Of a stretch of 29,763 nucleotides of DNA, positions 20,106-29,763 are shown in pieces. The position numbers and the translations under genes were made by a program. The notes beneath the pieces were generated by a model, which saw nothing but the letters and a program-made list of their open reading frames with translations, made no database searches and was not told the DNA's origin. The stretch is from Phoronis australis (Eukaryota; Phoronida; Phoronidae), in contig NMRA01000733.1 of assembly GCA_002633005.1 (NCBI GenBank), forward strand, positions 1 to 29,763, written 5' to 3'. The first letter of the stretch is position 1. The number at the start of each line of letters is the position of its first letter.

Positions 20106-20428
20106 TATACATGCAGGTGTATTTGTATGATGTCTTACTTTTTTAATTATTTATTGTCTGTTTTTAATTATTTATATTTATATTTTAGTTAATTATCTTG
20201 TCGTAATTATTTTATCTTCTATTTATCATGTTTTATTTTTTATTTTAATTCATCAATCTTTCCGTGTTAATTTCTTATTTTTTGCTTATTATTTAAATAT
20301 TGTCTTTCATTTTGTAATTCTGTTTCTGTCTTACTATCTGGTTGTTTTTACTGAAGGCCCCCGTGGAAAGCAGTGTGAACTGATGGGGCTACCCTCATTG
20401 TAAATATTACATTAATAAATAAATAAAA
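20106..20428 (+). mobile_element. 5'-truncated LINE 3' tail inserted in the satellite
   Basis: Very AT-rich sequence ends with GGCCCCCGTGGAAAGCAGTG, GATGGGGCTACCCTC, and a terminal AATAAATAAATAAA. This GGCCC...GGGGCTACCCT...(AATA)n arrangement is typical of the 3' ends of CR1/Jockey-like non-LTR retrotransposons in marine invertebrates (recalled). Satellite units resume directly after the tail with ATTCGTCCCTAG, so the element landed inside the array. No coding part remains. Confidence 0.65.
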
Positions 20429-20857
20429 TTCGTCCCTAGTAAAACACAACACAATCACAGTAAAACACTTTTAGTCACCATTAAAACACCATCCCCATTC
20501 GTCCTTAGTAAAACAACAATCGTCCCTAGTAAAACACCAATCGTCCCCAGTAAAAAAAACATTCGTCTGCAGTAAAACACTATTCGTCCCCAGTAAAACA
20601 ATATGTTTTGTCCCCAGTTAAACATCATTAATCACAAGCAAACACCATCCCTCCACAATAAAACACCATTTGTAACTCAAAGTAAAACACAACTCGTCGG
20701 CAGTAAAACACCGTTCGTCCCGATAAAACACCACCCATTCCTAGTAAAACATTCTTCTACAATAAAACACCATCAATCCACAGTAAAACACCATTTGTCC
20801 CAATAAAACATCATTCCTCCCTACTAAAACACAATTCGTCCCCGTACTAAAACACCA
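20429..20857. repeat. 21-bp minisatellite, second block
   Basis: About twenty degenerate copies of the same AAAACACCATTCGTCCCCAG-type unit. Several copies have insertions (for example CCATCCCCATTCGTCC near 20489) that break the 21-base register. Confidence 0.85.
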
Positions 20858-21096
20858 TTGCGTGCGCGCACCCTGGGGGATCGCACGAAGTGGGCAACGG
20901 GTCCGCCTCAGATAAACAAAAATTCGGAGAAAACTAGAAAAAGTACAAAGGAATTCAGCGCAAATGCACAATTCGTAGGTCTGAACGCAGTATCCTGTTT
21001 TTTCCTTCTAGTCCCAGGTTTTTTTTTTCCAGTAAAAGGGACAAATAATGAAACATTCGAGCCCTACTATACCTTAGGCTGGGTGCGCGTATGCAA
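20858..21096. mobile_element. Small element with 16-bp terminal inverted repeats, inside the satellite
   Basis: The left end TTGCGTGCGCGCACCC (20858-20873) and the reverse complement of the right end (21081-21096) TTGCATACGCGCACCC match at 14 of 16 positions. The inside (TCGCACGAAGTGGGCAACGG and onward) is unrelated to the satellite, which surrounds it on both sides. The size (239 bases) and lack of a transposase frame suggest a MITE. A two-base AT may be the target duplication (CACCAT on the left, ATCTTC on the right), but satellite degeneracy makes this uncertain. Confidence 0.6.
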
Positions 21097-22100
21097 TCTT
21101 CTGTAGTAAAGCGCCATCCGTCCTTAGTAAAGTACAATATGTTGCTAGTAAAACACCATTAGTCCCCAGTAAATCAACATTCGTAATCAGTAAAACACCA
21201 GTCGTCACATACATAATTCGTTTCTAGTAAAACACCACTCATCTAAGGTAAAACACCATTCTTTTCTAGTAAAACAACATTCCTCCCTAGTAAATCATCA
21301 GTTGTAAATAGTTTAACACCATTCGTCCGCGATTGTACAAAATTCGACCATAGTGAAACACCATTCGTCCCGAGTAAAACACGATTCATACACAGTAACA
21401 CATAATTCCTCCCTAGTAAAACATCATCCGTCCCTATTAAAACACAATTCGTACCCACTAAAACAACATTTGTCCATTGTAAAACACCATTTTTATGTAA
21501 TAAAGCACCATGAACCCTCCCTGGTAAAGCACCATTCGTCCTCAGCAAAACACCATTCATCGATCCCCAGTAAATCACTTTTCCTTCCCAGTAAAACACA
21601 ATTTGTCCCCAGTAAAACACCATCTGTCCCTAGTAAAATACCATTCGTCCCTAGTGAACACCATTCGTCCCTAGTAAAACACCATTCGTTCCCAGTAAAA
21701 CACCGTTCATTTCAGTCGAACACAATTCGTCCCCAATAGAAAATCACTATTCGTCCACAATTACTAAACACAATTGATCCCTAGCAAAACACATTTCGTC
21801 CCCAGTAAACACCATACTTTCTCATTAAAACACTATTCGTTCCCAGTAAAACACCATTCGTCCCTAGTAAAACATCATTCCTTCCTAGTAAAACACCTTT
21901 CGTCCCCAGCAAACACCATTTAATCCCCAGAAAAACACTATTAGTCCCCAGTAAAACACCATTCGTCCCTAGCAAGACACCATTCCTTCCCAGCAAAATA
22001 CCATTTCTTCTTATTGAAACACCATTCGTCCCCACTCAAACACCATTCGCCCCTATTAAATTACTAGTTCTCCCTCATTCGTAGTAAAACAATTTCTTTG
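21097..22100. repeat. 21-bp minisatellite, third and longest block
   Basis: About 45 copies of CATTCGTCCCTAGTAAAACA C-like units, most regular at 21590-22050. Since 21 is a multiple of three, frames stay open on both strands for over 100 codons. They read as heptads (LLGTNGV on the minus strand, LVKHHSS or FVPSKTP on the plus strand). No splice signals, unique flanking coding sequence or start context support translation, so these frames are treated as by-products. Confidence 0.9.
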
Positions 22101-22164
22101 TGCTCCATGTAGACAAAAAAGTTTGTGGACATTTTTGCATAAATGTTCAACATTTATGAATATG

Positions 22165-22210
22165 CATGTGTGTGTACGTGCGTGTGTGTGTGTGTGTATG
22201 TGTGTGCGTG

Positions 22211-22272
<62 letters not shown>

Positions 22273-22290
22273 TTTGTGTGCGTGCTCGCA
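22165..22290. repeat. (TG)n microsatellite
   Basis: TG-rich tract interrupted by TACG, CGTG and TGCG, with a pure run of about 57 bases (22213-22269). Long Cys-Val frames on the plus strand and Thr-His frames on the minus strand across it are artefacts of the repeat. Confidence 0.95.
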
Positions 22291-22299
22291 TGTGTTCGT

Positions 22300-22840
22300 T
22301 TATACATTACATACAGGAACACATACATGTACATGTACATACCCATTGACTCCAAACGTTTCGTTGATGATAACCGACAGACCAAGCGCGGTCACGTTAC
22401 AACTGACTGTGGTTTTTGTATCCTCGTGCGTTTCGAACGGGTATACATAGTGAATTCTCACCATGAAGTTGACCATGCCATCGCCCTAAAACGAACGAGT
22501 GACTGTTGTTAAAAAGAAAGCTGGCCATAATATAGAAGGCAGAGTTTGGTTGTGGGATTTTTTACACAATAAACTTCTTATTTTCAACTACCGTTCCACG
22601 TCCACGCTCGTCACAAAATGTTAAATTTCAGACTGCTGTTCAGTCATTGATTAACTCCATTTAAGTATAATCATCAAATTCTAAAATATCTTTTTGCGTC
22701 TCAAGAAGATAACGATAGAATTCGACGGGTAGTGTTTGACTGACTGTAGAAGTGCGCAGTCCAAATTTTTCTCATTTGATCGTTATCGCTATAGTGATTT
22801 TTATCTTCATACCCTTACCTAAGTCCTTCAAGGAAGGGGT
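22300..22840. other. Anonymous spacer between satellites
   Basis: ACATGTACATGTACAT at 22325-22340 is a short palindromic repeat. No gene was recognised in the open plus-strand frame running to 22512. Confidence 0.35.
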
Positions 22841-22842
22841 TG

Positions 22843-23176
22843 TAGCTCTAAAGCACCCAATCTGCTTAATGTTAGCTGGCAAATCGTCCATTTCCTTACA
22901 GAATCAACTAGTTCTAAAACACCCAATCTTGTTAATGTTATCAAAGGGTCCATTTCTTTTCAGTATCAAATAGTTATAAAACACCCATTCTGATTAATGT
23001 TATTCGGCAAATAGTCCATTTCCTTACAGAATCAAGTAGTTCTAAAACACCCAATCTCCTTAATGTTCTCTGGCAAATTTCCTATATCCAGAATCAAATT
23101 GTTCTAAAACACCCAATCTGATTAATGTTCCCTGGAAAATGGCATATTTCTAGAATCAAATAATTTTGAAACATCC
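22843..23176. repeat. 62-66-bp minisatellite, about five copies
   Basis: Units begin TTCTAAAACACCCAATCTG, continue TTAATGTTATCTGGCAAAT, and end TTACAGAATCAA. Copies start near 22845, 22913, 22975, 23040 and 23102, with a partial copy at about 23163 that is cut by the LINE remnant. Confidence 0.85.
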
Positions 23177-24660
23177 AATGTGCTAAGTCCGTTCCTCTTC
23201 ACAATATTTTTAAATGACTTAATCAAACGTCTGGAAGAGTCTGATTGTCAGGCCAAGGGTATTTCTATTGACACTGACTCTCCTGACATATTATGTTTAT
23301 TGTATGTTAATTACATGGCAAATATTGTATACACACCAAGAGAGTTCCAAAAACAATTTGGGATAGAGGTCAATGTTGATAAAACAAAGATTATGGTTTT
23401 TCGAAATGGTAATCCTCTGGAGAATATTGAGAAGTGGTCACATCATTTGCAACCAATGAACACAGTGTCTTAGTTTAAGTACTTAGGTTGTATTTTCTCT
23501 TCTAGAACATGCTGGAGTAAAAATTTCCACGAAATAGCTTCACAAACAAGGAAGGCTATGTTTGCTTTAATGAGATTTTATTGACAGATCTATCAATGGT
23601 CTAAACTGCAAATTGCCTTGCAAATGTTTGATAAAATAAAAACACCCATACTGTTCTGCGGCTCACAAGTGTTAGGCTATCAGGCCCACAAAGCCATTGG
23701 TAATGTGCAGGTAAGCTTTCCTAAACATATATGATTTAGTATTACATGTACGCTATTTTATGTAAGGTATGTTGCTTCGTTCTCAATATTGTATTGTTTT
23801 GATTCCAGGGTCAGTGACCCTCTTTGTTCTCCCAATATTGGTTTAATTGTACCACGTGACTTGTCTGTCTCGTCGCAACACTGTGCCATTGTCCATAATT
23901 CTCTTCAATTTGTGTATTTTGCAGTCAATTTTTCTATCCCTCTGTCCCTCAATCCATTTTTTTTCCTTTTCTATTTACCCTCAATTTTCCCAGGTTGATG
24001 TCTCGGTGTCATCCATTTTTGCAGCTCACCGTTTATACATACTTATGTTATACCTGCAGTAGTGCCGATTGTCCTGCAGATTGTCACTCACCTTCAGAGC
24101 TCAACGTATTATACAACTTTTGTGTTTATCGATATCTGAAGAATTTTAGTATGTCATAAAGGATTGCGCATTCTAAGAATGGGAAAGTAAAGTCGATTGT
24201 AATGGTGAATTAACTTTGTATGCTGAAGTTTTTCAAGATTTCTGCATTGCGCAATACTTAGACGTGATACAAAATGTAAATCTTAAAAAAATCATAACTG
24301 AAATTAGACGCTTCATTCATCAATTATAAATTGAAGCAGGAAGGGTTAAAATTGATAGGGAATTGAGAAACTGTGTGATTTTCTAAAAGTTTGGAATTTC
24401 TGTAACTGAGGACGAGTTCCATTTTATTACAAACTGAACTTAATATTATGATATATGAGATACGATCATTCCAGGATTTAAAACATTGCCCACAGTCTAC
24501 ATTAACTGGGTTAATGCAAGACTTCCCACAAATGCTCAACCTGTCAAAATACCTGCAAATCAGAAAAATATAAAATGATCATAGATGATGGACTGTGCAT
24601 GTCTTTTTCAGTTATGTAATTGGATGCCTTCAAGTTCAATAAAGTTCACTAATCTTATTT
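23177..24660 (+). mobile_element. 5'-truncated LINE remnant (RT thumb to C-terminal domain), inserted in the 66-bp satellite
   Basis: The element begins inside the reverse transcriptase at VLSPFLFTIFLNDLIKRLEE. LLYVNYMANIV stands where the catalytic YADD box should be, so both Asp are lost. Next come EVNVDKTKIMVFRNG, TAG (23471-23473), FKYLGCIFSSR, TGA (23582-23584) and PILFCGSQVLGY. After an unaligned middle (about 23710-24190), pieces of a C-terminal domain appear: LKKIITEIRRF, then after a stop IEAGRV, then TEDEFHFIT (about 24403-24430). AATAAA occurs near 24638. Stops, frame changes and catalytic loss show it is dead. Satellite sequence flanks both sides. Confidence 0.75.
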
Positions 24661-24664
24661 TTTT

Positions 24665-24727
24665 TCAAAACACCAAATCTGCTTAATGTTATCTGGCAAA
24701 ATGTTCCATTTCCCTACAGAATCAAAT
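24665..24727. repeat. Detached unit of the 62-66-bp satellite
   Basis: AAAACACCAAATCTGCTTAA, then TGTTATCTGGCAAAATG, then CCATTTCCCTACAGAATCAA follow the 22843-23176 unit base for base with few changes. This is the continuation of that array on the far side of the LINE remnant. Confidence 0.85.
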
Positions 24728-24729
24728 AC

Positions 24730-25449
24730 AAAAGGTCGAGGGATCAAAAATTATCTGATTAAAGATGTCTAGTTATAAGACAGTAATTATGACGGACAAG
24801 TGATAATACTTGAAAAAATAAGACTAGGATTTCATGACTTCGACACTTGAGTAACATACAGAGACGTCAAAAAACTTGCAACTTATTCATTGGTAGTCAC
24901 TTCAGATCAACAAATATTTGATTAGAGGGTATTTCGAAAAGACAATCTAAAATAACTCTGACAGCCTTTCGATTTCTGTAATATGAGCAAAAGTTGGCGA
25001 GGCCATGCAGAGCGACTATAAGTTAAATGTGGCAAAATACATGAAAAGTAAAATAATGGCCTCCCTTCAATGGGTATGTAGCATTCAATTCTACCCAAGA
25101 GGGACAATCGTTGTCTAACTTTAGGCAGAATGTAGTATACGTATTAACACCAAGTTATAAACTGCTATTAAAGATGGCATATTTTTAAAGGTCAATCTGC
25201 TTTAGTTTGTTACAAGACATAAATATATATTAACAACGTTTTTGTACCTTTTCTCTATGGATTAAGTAGAAGTAGTCAATCCTGTAGAATGCGATTTGTG
25301 TCTTTTAATCATTATTGTGTCTTTTGGTAAATTTTTACAAAAATACGGTTCATTCATAGCAAACTAACGGGATCAAAAACATGACCAAATTTCTTTCGAT
25401 GTAAATGTTCCAGATGATATCCCAAAAACGCTGTTATATTTTTTTAATG
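24730..25449. other. Anonymous AT-rich spacer
   Basis: No recognisable feature; it separates two LINE remnants. Parts may belong to the eroded 5' end of the next one. Confidence 0.35.
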
Positions 25450-27545
25450 GTTTTTTTTTGTTTTTTCTATCGCTTATCCTCAAAGACGTCCCATGAAAGG
25501 AAAACATATTTCAAGATCTTCTCGGAACATTTGCAAGAACCCTCAAAAACTAATAAAACAGTCGTTATCAACGGGAATTTCAACGCAAGGAAGAGTACTT
25601 TGTATTCAAATGACAATGACAAAAAAGCCGGCCTCGAATTATTCGATTTTCTCCGCTCAAATGACTGCATACAATTAATGAATGAGCCGACGCGTTTAAC
25701 AAAGTATTCACATTCTTGCCTTGATTTATGTATAACAAACAATCTCGGATTAATTGAGTCCACTCCTGTTAGACATCCCATTGGTAACTCAGACCACCAC
25801 ATTATAGAAACAACATTCACACTCAACTGCGCACCTACAGAGCCCGACATTATCAAAAAGATTTGGAATTACAACCTCATTAAGATGGACAAACTGCGCA
25901 CTGACAGAACCACATTTAACTGGACTGAAATACTGAATAAAAGTGACATAAATGACGCAGTCTCAACATTCACACAGTCATTCTTTAACATACTGCATAA
26001 CAATATCTCATCAACCATGGCAACAACAACAAACAAGACCAAAGCTTGGTTTAGCAACAAACTTTTATATGAAATAAATAAAAGAAATAAACTGTGCAGA
26101 TGGTTTAGAAAATCTAATAACTCGTCGAGGTTTAAGTTTTACAAATAACAGTATAACACTGTGGAAGAACTAATCTCCAACATCAACAATGTTTCCAAAA
26201 TTTTTAAGGAATATTGGGCTATAGCAAAAAAACTCGATGACAGGTGAAGCAATCATCGTAACCTCATCATCCACTCAAAAGAAGCCAACACTCAGACGTC
26301 ATTTAAAACTGAAAAAAGTAAGAAATTTCTTGAATACTCCACCGCTAAGAGTAACATTGCACCAACAACAAACTTTCCCGCGTTCCCAAACAGAACATTA
26401 GAACACCTCTCTGACATTACAAGGCCAACCATCTTAAGTACGAAAACAAATAGGAAAATCGACGAAATCAAAAACGACGGTGCCAATCTAATAACTAATG
26501 AAGTGATCAAGATAATAGCAAGAGAGCTTACAGTTCCTCTGACAATATTATGCAGTATCAATACTACGATCTGGAAAATTTCATTTAGACTGGAAACTTG
26601 GTGTTATGATACCAATACACAAAAAGGACTCCTAAACAGACATTGTCAACCACCGCCTCATAAATATTTTGACATCTTATTCAGATTTTTAGAAAAAATA
26701 GTTTTAACATATGTTTGATCACCACTTGTCACAAAACCTCACCTATCGTCGCCAATTTGGATTCATGCCTGGTAACAGCACTATGTCTCAACTTATAGAA
26801 ATTGTACACGAAATCCACCTTCAGTTTGAGCATGCATAAAACGTGAGATCCGTATTTTAGATATTGCTTCAGCTTTTGATGTCATTCCTGATAATCTGTT
26901 TCTACATAAATTAGAATTTTATGCTTCCCAGGTACTCTCCTCCTACTTTTAAAATCATATCAGGAATGCCGACCTTACAAAGTCCGAATTGAGGGCGTCT
27001 TCTCACCCTCATAATCACCAGGTTTCGTAAATGCTAGCGTACCATAGGGTAGCGTACTAGGTCCGTTACTCTTTTTACTGTACTCCAATGATCTTCCAGA
27101 CACAATAAACTCGAAAACATTCTTACATGCTGATGACACTGCAATTTTCTACCCATTCTCAAAAGAGCATCCCATGACTCCTTAGAAGAGGAGATATTCT
27201 ATATTAACTTGCATTGACAACTGGAATTCCTTACCACCCAAAATAAAAGAAAGCACTTCAATCGTCACTCTCAAAAATAACTTTGAATTGCATACCACTA
27301 ATCCAGACATACCAGTGCCATTGATATCATTCCAACTTCCTCGCAACCACGAAATAATCCTATACATATTAAGAATTGGATTATTCCTAAACAACGACAA
27401 ATTTAGACATGATTTTAATATTTCACCTCTGTCTTCGTTTGGAGATACCCAGATAAATGGTCATATTTTCTTTGTTTGTGCGGTATGCGGGGAACAGAGG
27501 GCACAGCTTTTCGAGACACTCGAACAATACCCCAATGTTTAAAAA
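25450..27545 (+). mobile_element. Decayed non-LTR retrotransposon with endonuclease, RT and C-terminal pieces
   Basis: An uninterrupted frame to 26148 carries the late part of an AP-type endonuclease: FYRLSSK, TVVINGNFNARKS (canonical GDFNA, with the catalytic Asp read as Asn), NEPTRLTKYSHSCLDL and HPIGNSDHHIIE. After TAA (26146-26148), RT pieces follow in shifting frames: [51 protein letters not shown] and [10 protein letters not shown] (HADD at 27126-27137, Asp pair intact). Soon after, NWNSLPPKIKESTS and a short Cys/His segment (HIFFVCAVCGEQ) end at TAA 27540-27542. The gap between HADD and NWNSLP is much shorter than normal, so a deletion is likely. The clade looks CR1/Jockey-like; this is a judgement by motif only. 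Confidence 0.8.
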
Positions 27546-27900
27546 ATATTCAGATCTTCCTCAAATATATAACAAAATTGTATTTTGAAATGGATTTAGC
27601 GAAATAGTCCTAAATGAAAATAAGGTTTTATTCGAAATACGTAGTATCAAAATTTCATTTTAATATTAAATCTCTTTGTGCGAGTAAATAACATTGTATG
27701 AATGTAAAATAACTTGTTGTGCATGAAAATGATTTATTTGTAATCTTAACATCAGTTTATTAATTTATGTATTTGTGTATAATTGTACATATATTTTTTA
27801 CTTATTTAGCCCAGATACAATGCCTCTTGGCGCTTTCTAGATATGTTTTTATTGTACTGATTATTTCATAATAAAACATTCCAAATTAAAGCGCTCGGAG
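27546..27900 (+). other. Probable 3' untranslated region of the LINE remnant
   Basis: Very AT-rich, no frame. A small GC-rich palindrome GCGCTCGGAGGAGCGC at 27891-27906 and an AATAAAA at 27870 lie near its likely end. The exact 3' boundary is not visible. Confidence 0.35.
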
Positions 27901-27934
27901 GAGCGCCTCTTGGGGAAATTAAGTGAAGAGACCT

Positions 27935-27995
27935 CAATGCGGATGATGATGACGATGAGGATGATGGTGGCGATAATGAACATGATGATAACATT
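27935..27995. repeat. GAT-rich microsatellite
   Basis: GGATGATGATGACGATGAGG followed by ATGATGGTGGCGATAATG. It may be the simple-repeat tail of the preceding LINE or independent. Confidence 0.6.
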
Positions 27996-27999
27996 CACA

Positions 28000-29360
28000 T
28001 GACAAACGAAGATGCCATAAATCAGTAAGAAATAGGCTGCAATATTGTTCGATAGAATGTAAACCAACAGAGCGAAGCAAAGTCGGTCACAAAGAAACAG
28101 CGTTATCAGAAAATCTCTAATAGTTCATAAAAAAGTAGACGTTCCAGTGAAAAATGGAAAGTATCATCTGAAATCCCTTTCAAAATTCTATGTAACAGAA
28201 TAGTTTCGCAAAATTCCGTAAAATTTTCGAAAATTTTCAAATTTTGCATTTTATTTTCAAAATTGAAAGTCAAATAACTAAAAAATGGTAAGTCTGAGAA
28301 AAAAAATTGTTTAAGCCATATAAAAGAATATGCCTCAAAGAATCCGCATGCAAAATTCACGTCATTTTCTCTTCCTGTTCAAAATGGCACCCCAGGACGA
28401 CTAAAATGGTTCAAAATGCGTGAGATCTGCCATCTTAAGAGCAACTTCCGGTTACGCAACACTGGATAATAGCTGCTAAAAGAAACTCAAACCTGAAAAT
28501 TTTTCAAAGCAATTGAACCCACAATGCGACCTCTACAGGATAAACCCTTTTTATCCCGAAATCGAGGTGTGCATGCGCATTGCCGATATTTCCGCCTTCT
28601 TTTAAGAATAGTAAACGATTTCTTGCACATCTATAGTACATGCCAAATACAATAATCGCACCGATTTTCAGCTGTCTACGCCAAAAGTTAAGGCCCCTAT
28701 GAGAATTTAAATCTGAAATTAAAAAAAATGGCCGCCAATGGCTCCCATCTTGTATCTAATCATGACGAAAAACAATAGGGTTCCAGGACTTTTTCAAATA
28801 CAGGTTGTGTGTGAAATTTGTGGAAGTCGGATGAAAAATGCGACCTCAAGAGTGCCAAGAAACAAAAAACAAACTTAATGGCAAAGCCACATACTTGCCG
28901 AAATTTATTTAGCCCAGTGAAAAAGGAATTCCCCTTTTGCTAAATGACCCCAAGAGCAAATTATTAACCGCGCTTCTCAACCACACAAACCACACACTTC
29001 CGTGACGCATGATAGAATGGCATTAAGGTCATCCAATCAGGTAATGCTGGCCGCCAATCCCTAAAAAACGACATCATAACAAGCTTTGGCAGGCTTTCAA
29101 TTCTTGTTGACGGTAGAGTAACACATTGCTAACCTGGCGACAGTGTATTTAAGCTTTGCGTCTCAGAGTTAATGAATCTACGTGTATGTTATGATGTTCA
29201 TGTTTAACAATTCGGTACTGCAGGCAAAAAATGACCCTGCGTCTTTTAGTTTGTACCCGAACAAAATAAACCGAGATAGTGACGAGTGAAGGGCTCGTTG
29301 AAATTTGTAATAAATTTGCACTCCGTCAAAAAACTATAATTTTTGTTAGTTGACATTGCT
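28000..29360. other. Anonymous; possible old interspersed repeat
   Basis: ATGCGACCTC occurs twice (about 28524 and 28840). The neighbourhood AAGTCGGATGAAAAATGCGA resembles a widespread invertebrate repeat (recalled, not searched). No gene was recognised; short frames lack domains. Confidence 0.3.
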
Positions 29361-29369
29361 TAAAGCAGA

Positions 29370-29560
29370 GACCGTAGAGAGGGAGACGTTTCACCTAGCG
29401 AAATCCTATTGGACGGCCACTGGCGGCCATTGTTGTTCCATGGACCGTAGAGACGTCTAGCGGGTGTGTGTGGGAAAAAAGGAATATGGCTGATACTCGT
29501 GGTCAGTGGTCACAGAGACAAAATATTTTATCTGATCATGTAGTTCATATAGATTTCCCA
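29370..29560 (+). promoter_or_regulatory. Promoter-like segment with possible first exon at the window end
   Basis: CCTATTGGA (an inverted CCAAT), CACTGGCGGCCATTGTTG (YY1-like CGGCCAT) and CCATGG lie upstream of an ATG at 29486 opening MADTRGQWSQRQNI, which stops after 25 codons unless spliced. ACCGTAGAGA...ACGT...TAGCG is present twice (about 29371 and 29443). A possible donor CGTG|GTCAGT lies at about 29501. The arrangement suggests a transcription start, but no downstream exon is in the window. Confidence 0.25.
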
Positions 29561-29763
29561 TAGTTAATACCTCTGAGGGTAGTGCTCTGTCAAGTAACTT
29601 CAAAACAAGATATGCCGGCTGCAGTCCCTAAAAAGAGGATCAGAGGAGCTTTTTGCGCTGCAGAAAAACCGGGACTTGCACTCCCCACTGATAAAGACAG
29701 GTGAGATATACGAGTGATACAAAGAATTCTTTTTGTGAAAATGCTGCCTGTCAACCATTGATG

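Noticed and set aside
21243-22035. Heptad-repeat proteins (LLGTNGV, LVKHHSS) over 100 residues on both strands
   Set aside because: These are a property of the 21-base satellite. The frames shift wherever a unit has an indel, as expected without selection for coding.
22056-22512. Cys-Val and Thr-His proteins near the TG tract
   Set aside because: Artefacts of the dinucleotide repeat; the non-repeat ends show no domain.

Overview
The window looks like an animal nuclear genome, most likely a marine invertebrate. The evidence is protein-like islands bounded by GT/AG splice sites, long AT-rich non-coding stretches, many minisatellites and microsatellites, several MITE-like elements and decayed non-LTR retrotransposons. 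There is no bacterial-style gene packing and no CRISPR array. One unresolved base (n at 17068) indicates draft sequence. The phylum cannot be fixed from the sequence.

The main gene is on the minus strand, from about 13294 down to 2702. It is a zona pellucida (ZP) domain membrane protein. Candidate exons lie at 13294-13184, 13051-12976, 12872-12814, 12675-12468, 12218-12059, 8035-7936, an optional 3541-3467, and a terminal exon at 2952-2702. Their splice phases are mutually compatible. Together they give a ZP-C half, an RKKR furin-type cleavage site, an Asn-rich stalk, one transmembrane helix and a short cytoplasmic tail. The exon at 12675-12468 carries an in-frame TGA where ZP domains usually have Trp, so the copy may be a pseudogene, a null allele or a sequence error. 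A second ZP-like fragment lies upstream on the same strand (19312-19170, perhaps also 18137-18023).

The long introns hold diverged mobile and simple-repeat material. This includes a THAP-like remnant (4666-4923), MITE-like inverted repeats (6910-7131 and 11666-11827), a 20-bp and a 33-bp tandem repeat (9441-9562 and 9925-10530), and a plus-strand exon-like piece resembling the end of a von Willebrand A domain (10952-11115). A TE-like block lies at 16500-17110.

From 19868 to 22100 the window is a degenerate 21-bp minisatellite, interrupted by the 3' tail of a LINE (20106-20428) and by a small element with terminal inverted repeats (20858-21096). A long (TG)n tract follows. Next is a 62-66-bp minisatellite (22843-23176) split by a 5'-truncated LINE remnant (about 23177-24660), beyond which one satellite unit reappears. 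A second, longer LINE remnant (25450-27545) keeps endonuclease, reverse transcriptase and C-terminal pieces with many stops. The rest, to 29763, is largely anonymous, with CCAAT-rich promoter-like sequence near the end.
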